From: Pseudomonadota bacterium
GTDB taxonomy: Bacteria; Pseudomonadota; Gammaproteobacteria; Xanthomonadales; Xanthomonadaceae
Direction of reading: 5' to 3'
Assembly (NCBI GenBank): GCA_023419315.1
Contig: JAEZYE010000004.1
Location: 11,833 to 75,832, forward strand
Length of the DNA stretch: 64,000 nucleotides
The notes beneath the pieces were generated by a model. It had not been told where the DNA came from. It saw only the letters and a list, made by a program, of their open reading frames with translations, and did no database searches. The translations under genes and the position numbers were made by a program. Below, one piece after another: positions 51,057-59,885 of the stretch; position 1 is the stretch's first letter, and each line of letters starts with the position of its first letter.

Positions 51057-53750
51057 TTACACGCTTATCGGGTTCACCTTCTCCACGTCGATCCTGTACT
51101 GCTTGATCGCGCGGGCGACGTCCTTGCCGGTCATCTTGCCTTCCTTCGCCAGCGCGGCGATGGCGGCGTGGGCGATGTAATAGCGATCGACTTCGAAGAA
51201 GCGGCGCAGGTTGGCGCGCGTGTCACTGCGGCCGAAGCCATCGGTGCCCAGCACGGTGTAGCTCATCGGCACGAACGCGCGGATCTGGTCGGCGAAGCCG
51301 CGGACGTAGTCGGTGGCGGCGATCGCCGGACCCTGGCGGCCTTCCAGCAGTTCGGTCACGTAGGCCTTGCGCGGATCCTTGGCTTCCGGATTCAGGCGGT
51401 TCCAGCGTTCGGCGTCGAAACCGTCACGACGCAGTTCGTTGAAGCTCGGGCAGGACCAGATGTCGGCGGTCACGCCGAAATCCTTGTCCAGCAGTTCCGC
51501 CGCGGCGATCGCTTCGCGCAGGATGGTGCCGCTGCCAAGCAACTGCACGCGCAGTTCGCCCTTCTTTGGCTTGCCGGCATCCTTCAGCAGGTACATGCCC
51601 TTGATGATGCCGTCGGCCGCACCTTCCGGCATTTCCGGATGGGTGTAGTTTTCGTTCATCAGGGTCACGTAGTAGTACTCGTCGACCTGCTCTTCCATCA
51701 TCCGCTGCACGCCGTGCTGCAGGATGACCGCGACTTCGAAACCGAAGGTCGGGTCGTAGCTGCGGCAGTTCGGAATCGCGCCGGCCAGCAGGTGGCTGTG
51801 GCCGTCTTCGTGCTGCAGGCCTTCACCATTGAGCGTGGTGCGGCCGGCAGTACCGCCGAGCAGGAAGCCGCGCGTACGCATGTCGGCCGCCTGCCACGCC
51901 AGATCGCCTACGCGCTGGAAGCCGAACATCGAGTAGTAGATGTAGAACGGCAGCATCGCCACGTTGCTGACCGAGTAGCTGGTGCCCGCGGCCATCCACG
52001 AGGCGATCGCGCCCGGCTCGCTGATGCCCTGCTGCAAGACCTGGCCACTCTGGTCTTCGCGGTAGTACATGAGCTGGTCGGCATCGACCGGCTTGTACTT
52101 CTGGCCGAACGGCGCGTAGATGCCGATCTGGCGGAACATGCCTTCCATGCCGAAGGTGCGGGCCTCGTCGGCGACGATCGGTACGATGCGCGGGCCGATC
52201 TGCTTGTCGCGCAGCGTGATGTTCAATGCCTGCACGAATGCCATCGTGGTGGAGATTTCGCGATCGCCGGTCGCCTTGAGCAGGCGCTCGTAGGTATCCA
52301 GCTTCGGTGCCTGGAACGATTCGCTCGACTTGCGGCGGCGCTGCGGCAGGTAGCCCCCGAGCGCGGCGCGGCGCTCCTTGAGGTACTGCACTTCCGGCGA
52401 ATCCTCGCCCGGATGGTAGAACGGCACCTGCGACGCTTCTTCCAGCTGCTTGTCGGTGATCGGGATGTTGAAGCGATCACGGAAGGTACGGATGGCTTCG
52501 TCGTCCAGCTTCTTGGTCTGGTGGGTCGGATTCAGCGATTCGCCGGCCGAGCCCATGCCGTAACCCTTCACGGTCTTGGCAAGGATCACGGTCGGCATGC
52601 CGCGCGTGTTCACCGCTTCATGGAACGCGGCGTAGACCTTGTGCGGATCGTGGCCGCCACGGTTCAGGCGCCAGATGTCGTCGTCGGACAGGTTGGCCAC
52701 CATCGCCGCCGTTTCCGGATGCTTGCCGAAGAAGTTGGCGCGCGTGTAGGCGCCGCCGAACGCCTTGCAGTTCTGGTATTCGCCGTCGACGGTTTCCATC
52801 ATCAGCTTCTTCAGCACGCCATCGGTGTCGCGCGCCAGAAGCGGATCCCAGTAGCTGCCCCAGAGCAGCTTGATGACATTCCAGCCGCCGCCGCGGAACA
52901 CGCCTTCGAGTTCCTGGATGATCTTGCCGTTGCCGCGCACCGGGCCGTCCAGGCGCTGCAGGTTGCAGTTGACGACGAAGATCAGGTTGTCGAGGCCTTC
53001 GCGGCCGGCCAGCGCGATCGCGCCGAGGGTTTCGGGTTCGTCCGATTCGCCGTCGCCGATGAAGCACCACACCTTGCGATCGGATTTCTCGATCAGGCCG
53101 CGGTGCTCCAGGTACTTCATGAACTGCGCCTGGTAGATCGCCGCCAGCGGGCCCAGGCCCATCGACACGGTCGGGGTCTGCCAGAAGTCCGGCATCAGCC
53201 ACGGATGCGGATACGAGGAAATGCCCTGGCCGTCGACTTCCATGCGGAAGTTGTCGAGCTGGGCTTCATTGATGCGGCCTTCCATGAAGGCACGCGCGTA
53301 GATGCCCGGCGAGCTGTGGCCCTGGATGAACAGCAGATCGCCCGGATGCTGATCGCTGGGCGCGCGCCAGAAATGATTGAAGCCCACGTCGTACAGCGTG
53401 GCGCCGGAAGCGAAGCTGGCGATGTGGCCGCCAAGATCACCCGGCTTGCGGTTGGAGCGCACGACCATCGCCATCGCGTTCCAGCGGATGATCGAACGGA
53501 TGCGCCATTCCAGCGCGGCGTCGCCCGGGCTCTTGGCCTCGTTCTGCGGCGCGATGGTGTTGACGTATTCGGTGGTCGGCGAGAACGGCAGGTAGGCGCC
53601 GGCACGACGCGTCACCTCGACCATGCCCTCGAGCAACTGGTGAGCACGCAGGGCGCCGTTCTTCTCGATCACCGCCTGCATGGAATCGATCCATTCGCGG
53701 GTCTCCTGCGGATCCGGATCGCTCTGCAACATGTCGTTCAACCAGTTCAT
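51057..53750 (-). CDS. aceE: Pyruvate dehydrogenase E1 component (homodimeric type)
   Basis: 897 residues, near the 887 of E. coli AceE. The thiamine-diphosphate motif runs GDGESDEPETLGAI...NLIFVVNCN; other landmarks are MNWLNDMLQSDPDPQETREW, GHSSPGIYARAFMEGR, LAKTVKGYGMG and, at the C-terminal domain, FGRSDTRANLRRFFEVDRYY. It decarboxylates pyruvate and reductively acetylates the lipoyl group of E2. The ATG at 53750 has AGGAG seven bases upstream. aceF/lpd are not adjacent. Confidence 0.97.
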   Translation of the reverse strand: MNWLNDMLQSDPDPQETREWIDSMQAVIEKNGALRAHQLLEGMVEVTRRAGAYLPFSPTTEYVNTIAPQNEAKSPGDAALEWRIRSIIRWNAMAMVVRSNRKPGDLGGHIASFASGATLYDVGFNHFWRAPSDQHPGDLLFIQGHSSPGIYARAFMEGRINEAQLDNFRMEVDGQGISSYPHPWLMPDFWQTPTVSMGLGPLAAIYQAQFMKYLEHRGLIEKSDRKVWCFIGDGESDEPETLGAIALAGREGLDNLIFVVNCNLQRLDGPVRGNGKIIQELEGVFRGGGWNVIKLLWGSYWDPLLARDTDGVLKKLMMETVDGEYQNCKAFGGAYTRANFFGKHPETAAMVANLSDDDIWRLNRGGHDPHKVYAAFHEAVNTRGMPTVILAKTVKGYGMGSAGESLNPTHQTKKLDDEAIRTFRDRFNIPITDKQLEEASQVPFYHPGEDSPEVQYLKERRAALGGYLPQRRRKSSESFQAPKLDTYERLLKATGDREISTTMAFVQALNITLRDKQIGPRIVPIVADEARTFGMEGMFRQIGIYAPFGQKYKPVDADQLMYYREDQSGQVLQQGISEPGAIASWMAAGTSYSVSNVAMLPFYIYYSMFGFQRVGDLAWQAADMRTRGFLLGGTAGRTTLNGEGLQHEDGHSHLLAGAIPNCRSYDPTFGFEVAVILQHGVQRMMEEQVDEYYYVTLMNENYTHPEMPEGAADGIIKGMYLLKDAGKPKKGELRVQLLGSGTILREAIAAAELLDKDFGVTADIWSCPSFNELRRDGFDAERWNRLNPEAKDPRKAYVTELLEGRQGPAIAATDYVRGFADQIRAFVPMSYTVLGTDGFGRSDTRANLRRFFEVDRYYIAHAAIAALAKEGKMTGKDVARAIKQYRIDVEKVNPISV

Positions 53751-53982
53751 TCCCACTCCTGTTGCGCCGCGCGTGGGGGCGTGGCGTTGCCGTTCTTGTA
53801 GAGCCTTGAAGTGTAACGCACGCACCCTGCGCCCAACCCGGCTACGCAGGCGTATGGAAGGACATGGCGTGCCTGTCCCGGGACAGCGACCACACCAAAA
53901 TCAGACCTTTCCGCTATTGCGATGCAGCATGCCGCGCCGGCGTATGATCGCCGTCCAGGGGAAGGCAGCGATCAGGGTCGGC

Positions 53983-56013
53983 ATGCGCAACGCAGTGCCC
54001 AACGATGTCGTGCCACAGAAGGAAGCCGCCGGTGCCGCGCACTGGCGCAGCAGCCTGCGCACGCGCATTGCGCTGTGGGCCGGCCTGGTGAACGTGGCGC
54101 TGCTGCTGTTGCTGGTGCTGGGGACGGCGTGGTTCGCGCGCCGGCTGATCCTGGACGACGCGCGCCGCGACACCCATGCCACCACGCAGGAAGCCGCGCA
54201 GCGGCTGGACGGCGCGCTGCATGTGGTGACCATCACCACCCAGGGCATGTCCGACCTGGTGGGTGGCGCGCAGCTGTCGCCCGGCGAACTGATGGCCACC
54301 CTGCGCGCCATGGTGAAGGCCACCCCCGGTTGCGCCGGCGGCCTGCTGATCCTGGAGCCGCGCACGCGCGGCGACCTGCCGTTCGCCCGCTACGTGGCCG
54401 CCAATGGCCGCGACCGCGATTTCATCGCCGACGGCTATCCGTTCCGCGCGCAGGGCTGGTACCAGCGCACCGTCGCCTCGCCCGGCGGCTGGTGGTCCGA
54501 GCCCTATCTCAACCAGACCGCCGGCGGCGTGTGGATGGTCACCTACAACATGCCGCTGCGCGACCCCGGCCGTGGCGCACGCACGCGCGGCATGGTCAGC
54601 CTGGACCTGCCGCTGGCCAACCTGACCGGGATGGTCGACGCGCTGGCGCACCTGCCGGGCTGGCGGGTCTCGCTGGTGGCGCCGGCCGGCACGCTGGCGC
54701 TCAATCCCGAGGTGGGCGGGGAGCGGCTGGAGACGCTGGACGACTACATCGCCCGCGCCGGCCGCCACGACCTGGGCGAGGCCGCCCGCGCGGTGCGCCT
54801 GCGCCGGCCGCTGCAGTACGCGCATACCGACGCGGTCAGTCTGGAACGCCGCTTCACCGTGGTGGAACCGGTCGGCGACAGCGGCTGGACCCTGCTGGTG
54901 GCGCAGTCCTACGAGCTGGTCATGGCGCGCCTGACCGACGCACTGTGGCAGCTGGCCGCCGTTGGTGCGCTGCTGGCGCTGGTCTGCATGCTGGTGGTGC
55001 GCAAGCTGGCCCGGCATGTCAGCCAGCCGGTGGAGGGCCTGTCCTCGGCCGCCGCGCGGCTGGGACGCGGCGAGTACGACATGCCGGTGCCCTATGTGGC
55101 GCGGCGCGACGAGGTGGGACAGATGGCGCGCACGCTGGAACATGCGCGCGGTTCGATCCAGCGCCAGCTGCGCGAGATCGCGGACATGACCGCCGCGCGC
55201 CAGAAGCTGGAGAGCGAACTCTCGATCGCGCGCGAGATCCAGCAGGCCATGCTGCCGCCGGGCCTGGCCATCGACCGCGAACACGCGCACCTGGAAGCCT
55301 ATGCGCGGCTGGAACCGGCCAAGGCGGTGGGTGGCGATTTCTACTGCTTCATCCAGACCGATCCGGACTGCCTGTGGTTCGCCATCGGCGATGTGTCCGA
55401 CAAGGGCGTGCCGGCAGCGCTGTTCATGGCACGCACGGTCACGGTGCTGGAAGTGGCGGCCAGCACGCACGAGTCGCCCGAGCGCGTACTGGCCGAAGCC
55501 TCGCGCCGGCTGGTGCAGGGCAATGACGCCTGCATGTTCGCCACCGTGCTGTGCGGACGCGTGGACGTGCGCACGGGCGCCTGCGTGCTGGCCAGCGCGG
55601 GCCACGACGCGCCCTTGCTGCTGCATGCGGACGGACGCATCGAGACGCTGCCCGTCCAGCCCGGGCCGCCGCTGGGATTCGAGGTGGGCGACGCGTTCCC
55701 GCTGTGGTCCGGCACCGTGCCCTCGGGCGCCACCCTGCTGGCCTGGACCGATGGCATCACCGAGGCCTTCGACGCCGACGACCAGGCCTTCGGCGCCGAG
55801 CGCATTCCCGATGCGCTGCAGCCCGGCGCGACGGCGCGGGAACAATGCGAAGGGCTGATCGCACAGGTTCACGCATTTACCGGTACCGCACCGCAGTCCG
55901 ACGACATCACCGCGCTCGCCCTCCGTCGCCGGCTGGACAGCGCCCCCGCTTCCCCCGAAGCTCCGTCATCACAGGAGACCGCACATGCAGATGCGACTGT
56001 TCATCCCCCGTGA
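53983..56013 (+). CDS. Membrane-bound PP2C-type phosphatase with Cache-like and HAMP domains (RsbU-like)
   Basis: About 676 residues. A first span (IALWAGLVNVALLLLLVLGTAWFA), a periplasmic dCache-like sensor (residues about 60-320, with GWYQRTVASPGGWWSEPY and VWMVTYNMPL), a second span and HAMP (LARHVSQPVEGLSSAAARLGRG), a coiled coil, then a PP2C/SpoIIE phosphatase domain with AKAVGGDFYCF, GDVSDKGVPAALFMA and APQSDDITALALR. It should dephosphorylate a STAS anti-anti-sigma protein in response to a periplasmic signal. The start at 53983 has AGGG upstream; alternatives at 53929/53944 add up to 18 residues. It overlaps the next gene by 29 bases. Confidence 0.9.
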   Translation: MRNAVPNDVVPQKEAAGAAHWRSSLRTRIALWAGLVNVALLLLLVLGTAWFARRLILDDARRDTHATTQEAAQRLDGALHVVTITTQGMSDLVGGAQLSPGELMATLRAMVKATPGCAGGLLILEPRTRGDLPFARYVAANGRDRDFIADGYPFRAQGWYQRTVASPGGWWSEPYLNQTAGGVWMVTYNMPLRDPGRGARTRGMVSLDLPLANLTGMVDALAHLPGWRVSLVAPAGTLALNPEVGGERLETLDDYIARAGRHDLGEAARAVRLRRPLQYAHTDAVSLERRFTVVEPVGDSGWTLLVAQSYELVMARLTDALWQLAAVGALLALVCMLVVRKLARHVSQPVEGLSSAAARLGRGEYDMPVPYVARRDEVGQMARTLEHARGSIQRQLREIADMTAARQKLESELSIAREIQQAMLPPGLAIDREHAHLEAYARLEPAKAVGGDFYCFIQTDPDCLWFAIGDVSDKGVPAALFMARTVTVLEVAASTHESPERVLAEASRRLVQGNDACMFATVLCGRVDVRTGACVLASAGHDAPLLLHADGRIETLPVQPGPPLGFEVGDAFPLWSGTVPSGATLLAWTDGITEAFDADDQAFGAERIPDALQPGATAREQCEGLIAQVHAFTGTAPQSDDITALALRRRLDSAPASPEAPSSQETAHADATVHPP

Positions 56014-56422
56014 GCATGCCCGCGTGGACGACCTCAACGCATCGCTCGAGGCCGTCCTGGCCAACAACGGCGTCAGCCGGGCCATCCAGGGCGACGTGCG
56101 CCTGATCGTCGAAGAGCTGGCGAGCAATGCCATCGAACACGGCGACCTGGCGCGCGTGGAAGCGGAGGAGCACGAGCTGTGCGTGGACATCGCCATCCGC
56201 GAGCACCTGCTGACGCTGGAGTTCCGCGAAAGCGGCGCGCCTTTCAATCCGCTTGAACAGCCACCCCCGGATCTGGATGCCGACATCCTGGACCGTTCCA
56301 CCGGAGGACTGGGCCTGCACCTGGTACGGCAGGTGTCGGAACAGGCGAGCTACCAGCGCGTCGGCAACTACAACGTGGTGCGCCTGACCCTGCGCATCCC
56401 CACCGAGGAGACCGGACCATGA
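55985..56422 (+). CDS. RsbW-like anti-sigma factor / serine kinase (HATPase_c)
   Basis: 145 residues. The GHKL ATPase boxes are seen as VEELASNAIEHGDLARVE (N box), FRESGAPFNPL (G1-like) and STGGLGLHLVRQV (G2). It starts within the phosphatase gene, with AGGAG upstream, and overlaps the first STAS gene by four bases. In partner switching it phosphorylates STAS proteins or binds a partner such as a sigma factor. Confidence 0.92.
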   Translation: MQMRLFIPREHARVDDLNASLEAVLANNGVSRAIQGDVRLIVEELASNAIEHGDLARVEAEEHELCVDIAIREHLLTLEFRESGAPFNPLEQPPPDLDADILDRSTGGLGLHLVRQVSEQASYQRVGNYNVVRLTLRIPTEETGP

Positions 56423-56805
56423 GCCTGCGCATCGAGATCCTGCCGCCCGGCAAGGGCAGCCAGCGCGTCGCGGTGGAGGGACGACTGGATACCCACACCT
56501 ACGAGGACCTGGACGAAGCGCTGGCGCCGTTGCTCACGCGCCAGCTGCATTCGCTGGTGCTGGACCTGTCGGGTCTGGACTACATCAGCAGCGCGGGCAT
56601 CCGCTCCATCTTCAAGGCGCGCAAGACGCTGGCCCCGCACGGCGGCAAGGTGCTGCTGGTCAACCCGCAGCCGCAGATCCAGAAGGTGCTGGACATGGTC
56701 AAGGCGGTGCCGTTGAACGAGATCTTCTCGTCCACCGCCGAAGCCGACGCCTACCTGGACCTGATGCAGCGCCGGGTGCTGGAGGCCGGCGAGGACGAGG
56801 ACTGA
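56419..56805 (+). CDS. STAS-domain anti-sigma factor antagonist (1)
   Basis: 128 residues with the phospho-acceptor region LVLDLSGLDYISSAGIRSIFKARKTL, where the second Ser of YISSAG is the expected phosphorylation site. It is coupled to the kinase gene by an ATGA-type overlap and is closely related to the next STAS protein. It competes with the kinase's target when unphosphorylated. Confidence 0.93.
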   Translation: MSLRIEILPPGKGSQRVAVEGRLDTHTYEDLDEALAPLLTRQLHSLVLDLSGLDYISSAGIRSIFKARKTLAPHGGKVLLVNPQPQIQKVLDMVKAVPLNEIFSSTAEADAYLDLMQRRVLEAGEDED

Positions 56806-56907
56806 CGCACGCCGACCGCCTCGTCTCACTTTTCCATTACGATCCGACCTCCACCCCTCCTCCCCGGGCCGCCCCCACCCGGCATATCCGCTGTACCGAG
56901 ATGCCCG

Positions 56908-57291
56908 ATGACATTGGAGATTGAGGTCTACCCACCGGTGAACGGCAACCAGTACGTGATGCTGGGGGGCCGCCTGGACACGTTGAGCCACGCGCAGCTG
57001 GACGAGGCGCTGGCCCCGATGCTGGCGGCGCGCCCGCAGGCGCTGGTACTGGACCTGGCGCACCTGGACTACATCAGCAGCGCCGGCGTGCGCAGCATCC
57101 TGAAGGCGCGCAAGGCGCTGGCCCCGCACGAAGGCCGCCTGCTGGTGGTGCACCCGCAGGAACAGATCCGCAAGGTGATCGAGATCGTGCAGGCCGTGCC
57201 GATGGACGAGATCTTCGAGTCCACCGCCGATGCCGACGCCTACCTGGATGCGCTGCAACGGCGCATTCTCGATGGCGAGGAAGAGCCCTGA
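56908..57291 (+). CDS. STAS-domain anti-sigma factor antagonist (2)
   Basis: 127 residues, a paralogue of the preceding STAS protein over its full length (same ALVLDLAHLDYISSAG element and ADAYLDALQRRIL end). 102 bases of non-coding sequence separate them, so it may have its own promoter. Two antagonists in one module allow two outputs or graded control. A REP pair and terminator follow it. Confidence 0.93.
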   Translation: MTLEIEVYPPVNGNQYVMLGGRLDTLSHAQLDEALAPMLAARPQALVLDLAHLDYISSAGVRSILKARKALAPHEGRLLVVHPQEQIRKVIEIVQAVPMDEIFESTADADAYLDALQRRILDGEEEP

Positions 57292-57299
57292 TCGCATTT

Positions 57300-57384
57300 T
57301 GTAGGAGCGACATCAGTCGCGACCGCATGCCATCAGACACCTTGGACACGTGATTCATGCGGTCGCGACTCACGTCGCTCCTAC
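57300..57384. repeat. Paired REP-type palindromic elements
   Basis: Two inverted copies of one element: TGTAGGAGCGAC ... GTCGCGACCGCATG at the left, and CATGCGGTCGCGAC ... GTCGCTCCTACA at the right, with about 25 bases between. The GTAGGAGCGAC core with CGCGACC is the REP sequence of many Xanthomonadaceae. RAYT transposases of this group mobilise or maintain such repeats; a degenerate RAYT is encoded 41 kb upstream. Confidence 0.88.
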
Positions 57385-57398
57385 AGGGATCCCCAACG

Positions 57399-57425
57399 GA
57401 AAAAAGCCCCGCATGCGGGGCTTTT
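57399..57425. terminator. Bidirectional rho-independent terminator
   Basis: Palindrome AAAAAGCCCCGCA / TGCGGGGCTTTTT between the STAS gene (plus) and maeB (minus), with A- and T-tails on both sides. It ends both transcripts. Confidence 0.93.
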
Positions 57426-57446
57426 TCTCTCCAGGACTCGGCCCGA

Positions 57447-59744
57447 TCAACCCGGCCCGCTGCGCTCGGCCTCGCGCTGCTGGCGGATCTGCGCGTCGAC
57501 GGCGGCGATGGCGGTCATGTTGATCACCCGCCGCGGCGTGGCGCTGGTGGTCAGGATGTGCACCGGCTTGGAGATGCCCATCAGGATGGGGCCGATGGCC
57601 ACGCCATCGGTGACCACGCGCACCATGTTGTAGGCGATGTTGGCCGCGTCCAGGTTGGGCAGCACGAACAGGTTGGCGCGCCCGCTCAGGGTGCTGCCCG
57701 GCATGATCCGGTTGCGCAGCACTTCGTCCCAGGCGGTGTCGCCCTGCATCTCGCCGTCCACGTTGAGGTCCGGCTTGCGCTTGAGCAGCAGCTCGCGCAC
57801 CTTGCGCATCTTCAGCGAGCCCGGGGTTTCGTGGCTGCCGAAGTTGGAGTGCGACAGCAGTGCGATGCGCGGTTCGATGCCGAACAGCTTCAGCCGGTAC
57901 GCCGCCTGCAGCGTGGCCTCGGCGATCTGTTCGGCGGTGGGATCGTCCTGCACGTGCGTGTCCAGGAAGAAGTACGCACCCTGGTTGTTGATCACGCCGG
58001 TCATGGCCGAGGTGGACTGCACGCCCGGATCCAGCGGGATCATGCTGCGCACGTAGCCCAGCTTCTTGTGAAAGCGCCCGACGATGCCGGTGATCAGCGC
58101 ATCCGCCTCGCCGCGCGCCACCATCACCGAAGCGATCAGCGTGGGCCGCGAACGCATCAGGTTCTTCGCCGCCGCCGGGGTCACGCCGCGGCGCGCGGTC
58201 AGCGCATGGTAGTGCTGCCAGTAGTCGTTGAAGCGCGGATCGTCGTTCTGGTTGGTCAGCTCGAAATCCACGCCCGCGCGCATGCGCAGGCCCAGGCGCT
58301 GGATGCGCGCGTCGATCACCTCGGGGCGGCCGATCAGGATCGGGAAGGCCAGGCCTTCGTCGATCACCGTCTGCACGGCCCGCAGCACGGTCTCTTCCTC
58401 GCCTTCGGCGTACACCACGCGTTTCTTGTCGGCGCGCGCACGGTCGTACACCGGCTTCATCATCAGGCTGGTGCGGTAGACGAACTGGCCCAGCTTCTCG
58501 CGGTAGGCCCACATGTCGGCGATCGGACGCAGCGCCACGCCGGAATCCATGGCGGCCTGCGCGACCGCGGCGGCCACTTCCACCAGCAGGCGCGGGTCGA
58601 ACGGGCGCGGGATGAGGTATTCGGGGCCGAAGCAGGGCACGTCATCGCCGTAGGCGCTGCCCAGGTCGGACGCTTCGCGGCGCGCCAGGTTGGCGATGGC
58701 ATGCACGCAGGCGACCTTCATCGCCTCGTTGATGACGGTGGCGCCCACGTCCAGCGCGCGGCGGAAGATGTACGGGAAGCAGAGCGCGTTGTTGACCTGG
58801 TTCGGGTAATCGCTGCGGCCCGTGCCGATGATGGCGTCCGGACGCACGGCCTTGGCAGCGGCCGGCGAGATCTCGGGGTGCGGATTGGCCAGCGCCAGGA
58901 TGATGGGCTTGTCCGCCATCGTGGCGACCATCTCCGGCTTGAGGATGCCGCCGGCCGACAGGCCCAGGAAGATGTCCGCGCCGTCGACGATCTCCGCCAG
59001 CGAGCGCTTGTCGGTGTCGCGCGCGTAGCGCGCCTTGTCCGGATCCAGGTTCGGGCGGCCGGTGTAGATCACGCCGTCGCGGTCGAAGGCCAGGATGTTC
59101 TCCGGCTTCAGGCCCAGCGCCACCAGCATGTCCAGGCAGGCGATGCCGGCCGCGCCGGCGCCGCTGGTGGCCAGCTTCACGTCGCCGATCTTCTTGCCCA
59201 CCCCCTCCAGTGCATTGACCACCGCCGCGCCGACGATGATCGCGGTGCCGTGCTGGTCGTCGTGGAAGACCGGGATGTTCATCCGCTCACGCAGCTTGCG
59301 CTCGACGATGAAGCACTCCGGCGCCTTGATGTCTTCCAGGTTGATGCCGCCGAAGGTGGGTTCGAGCGAAGCGATGATGTCGACCAGCTTGTCCGGGTCG
59401 GTCTCGTCGATCTCGATGTCGAACACGTCGATGCCGGCGAACTTCTGGAACAGCACGCCCTTGCCTTCCATCACCGGCTTGCCGGCCAGCGGGCCGATGT
59501 TGCCCAGGCCCAGCACCGCGGTGCCGTTGGTGACCACGGCCACCAGGTTGCCGCGCGCGGTGAGCTCGCTGGCGCTGGTGGGATTCTCGACGATCGCCTC
59601 GCAGGCATAGGCCACGCCCGGCGAATAGGCCAGCGCCAGGTCGCGCTGGGTCAGCATCGGCTTGGTCGGCGCGACCTTGATCTTGCCGGGCGGGGACAGC
59701 CGGTGGTATTCCAGCGCGGCCTGCTTGAAATCGTCGTTCGTCAT
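57447..59744 (-). CDS. maeB: NADP-dependent malic enzyme (MaeB type, with phosphotransacetylase-like domain)
   Basis: 765 residues, the two-domain MaeB length. The N-terminal malic enzyme part has SPGVAYACEAI, GNLVAVVTNGTAVLGLGNIG, the Lys/Asp pair in FHDDQHGTAIIVGAAV, and the dinucleotide loop SGAGAAGIACLDML. The C-terminal third is a phosphotransacetylase-like regulatory domain (RVVYAEGEEETVLRAVQTVI, SNFGSHETPGSLKM). It converts malate to pyruvate, CO2 and NADPH; acetyl-CoA usually inhibits it through the C-terminal domain. Confidence 0.96.
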   Translation of the reverse strand: MTNDDFKQAALEYHRLSPPGKIKVAPTKPMLTQRDLALAYSPGVAYACEAIVENPTSASELTARGNLVAVVTNGTAVLGLGNIGPLAGKPVMEGKGVLFQKFAGIDVFDIEIDETDPDKLVDIIASLEPTFGGINLEDIKAPECFIVERKLRERMNIPVFHDDQHGTAIIVGAAVVNALEGVGKKIGDVKLATSGAGAAGIACLDMLVALGLKPENILAFDRDGVIYTGRPNLDPDKARYARDTDKRSLAEIVDGADIFLGLSAGGILKPEMVATMADKPIILALANPHPEISPAAAKAVRPDAIIGTGRSDYPNQVNNALCFPYIFRRALDVGATVINEAMKVACVHAIANLARREASDLGSAYGDDVPCFGPEYLIPRPFDPRLLVEVAAAVAQAAMDSGVALRPIADMWAYREKLGQFVYRTSLMMKPVYDRARADKKRVVYAEGEEETVLRAVQTVIDEGLAFPILIGRPEVIDARIQRLGLRMRAGVDFELTNQNDDPRFNDYWQHYHALTARRGVTPAAAKNLMRSRPTLIASVMVARGEADALITGIVGRFHKKLGYVRSMIPLDPGVQSTSAMTGVINNQGAYFFLDTHVQDDPTAEQIAEATLQAAYRLKLFGIEPRIALLSHSNFGSHETPGSLKMRKVRELLLKRKPDLNVDGEMQGDTAWDEVLRNRIMPGSTLSGRANLFVLPNLDAANIAYNMVRVVTDGVAIGPILMGISKPVHILTTSATPRRVINMTAIAAVDAQIRQQREAERSGPG

Positions 59745-59885
59745 TGCGGAAACGGTGCCTGTGGTGAAGGCGGGGGAGCGGCAATTCTAACCGGTCCCCG
59801 CCGGGGCCGGTTTTCGCGGATGCGGCGCCGCATCACGTACGACGTCACCCTGCATCGCCTGCGAAGGTCGAGCGACGGCGGGTGA

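Noticed and set aside
50811..53801. Very long plus-strand reading opposite aceE, and similar ones opposite the phosphatase (53914-55872), the ABC permease (23011-24795) and the receptor (5030-6232)
   Set aside because: They are antisense shadows of GC-rich genes; they lack domains and ribosome-binding sites, while the opposite strands encode clear families.
59790..59814. Hairpin ACCGG-T-CCCC / GGGG-CCGGT followed by TTTT on the plus strand
   Set aside because: No plus-strand gene ends before it and both neighbours are on the minus strand, so there is nothing for it to terminate; likely chance in a GC-rich gap.
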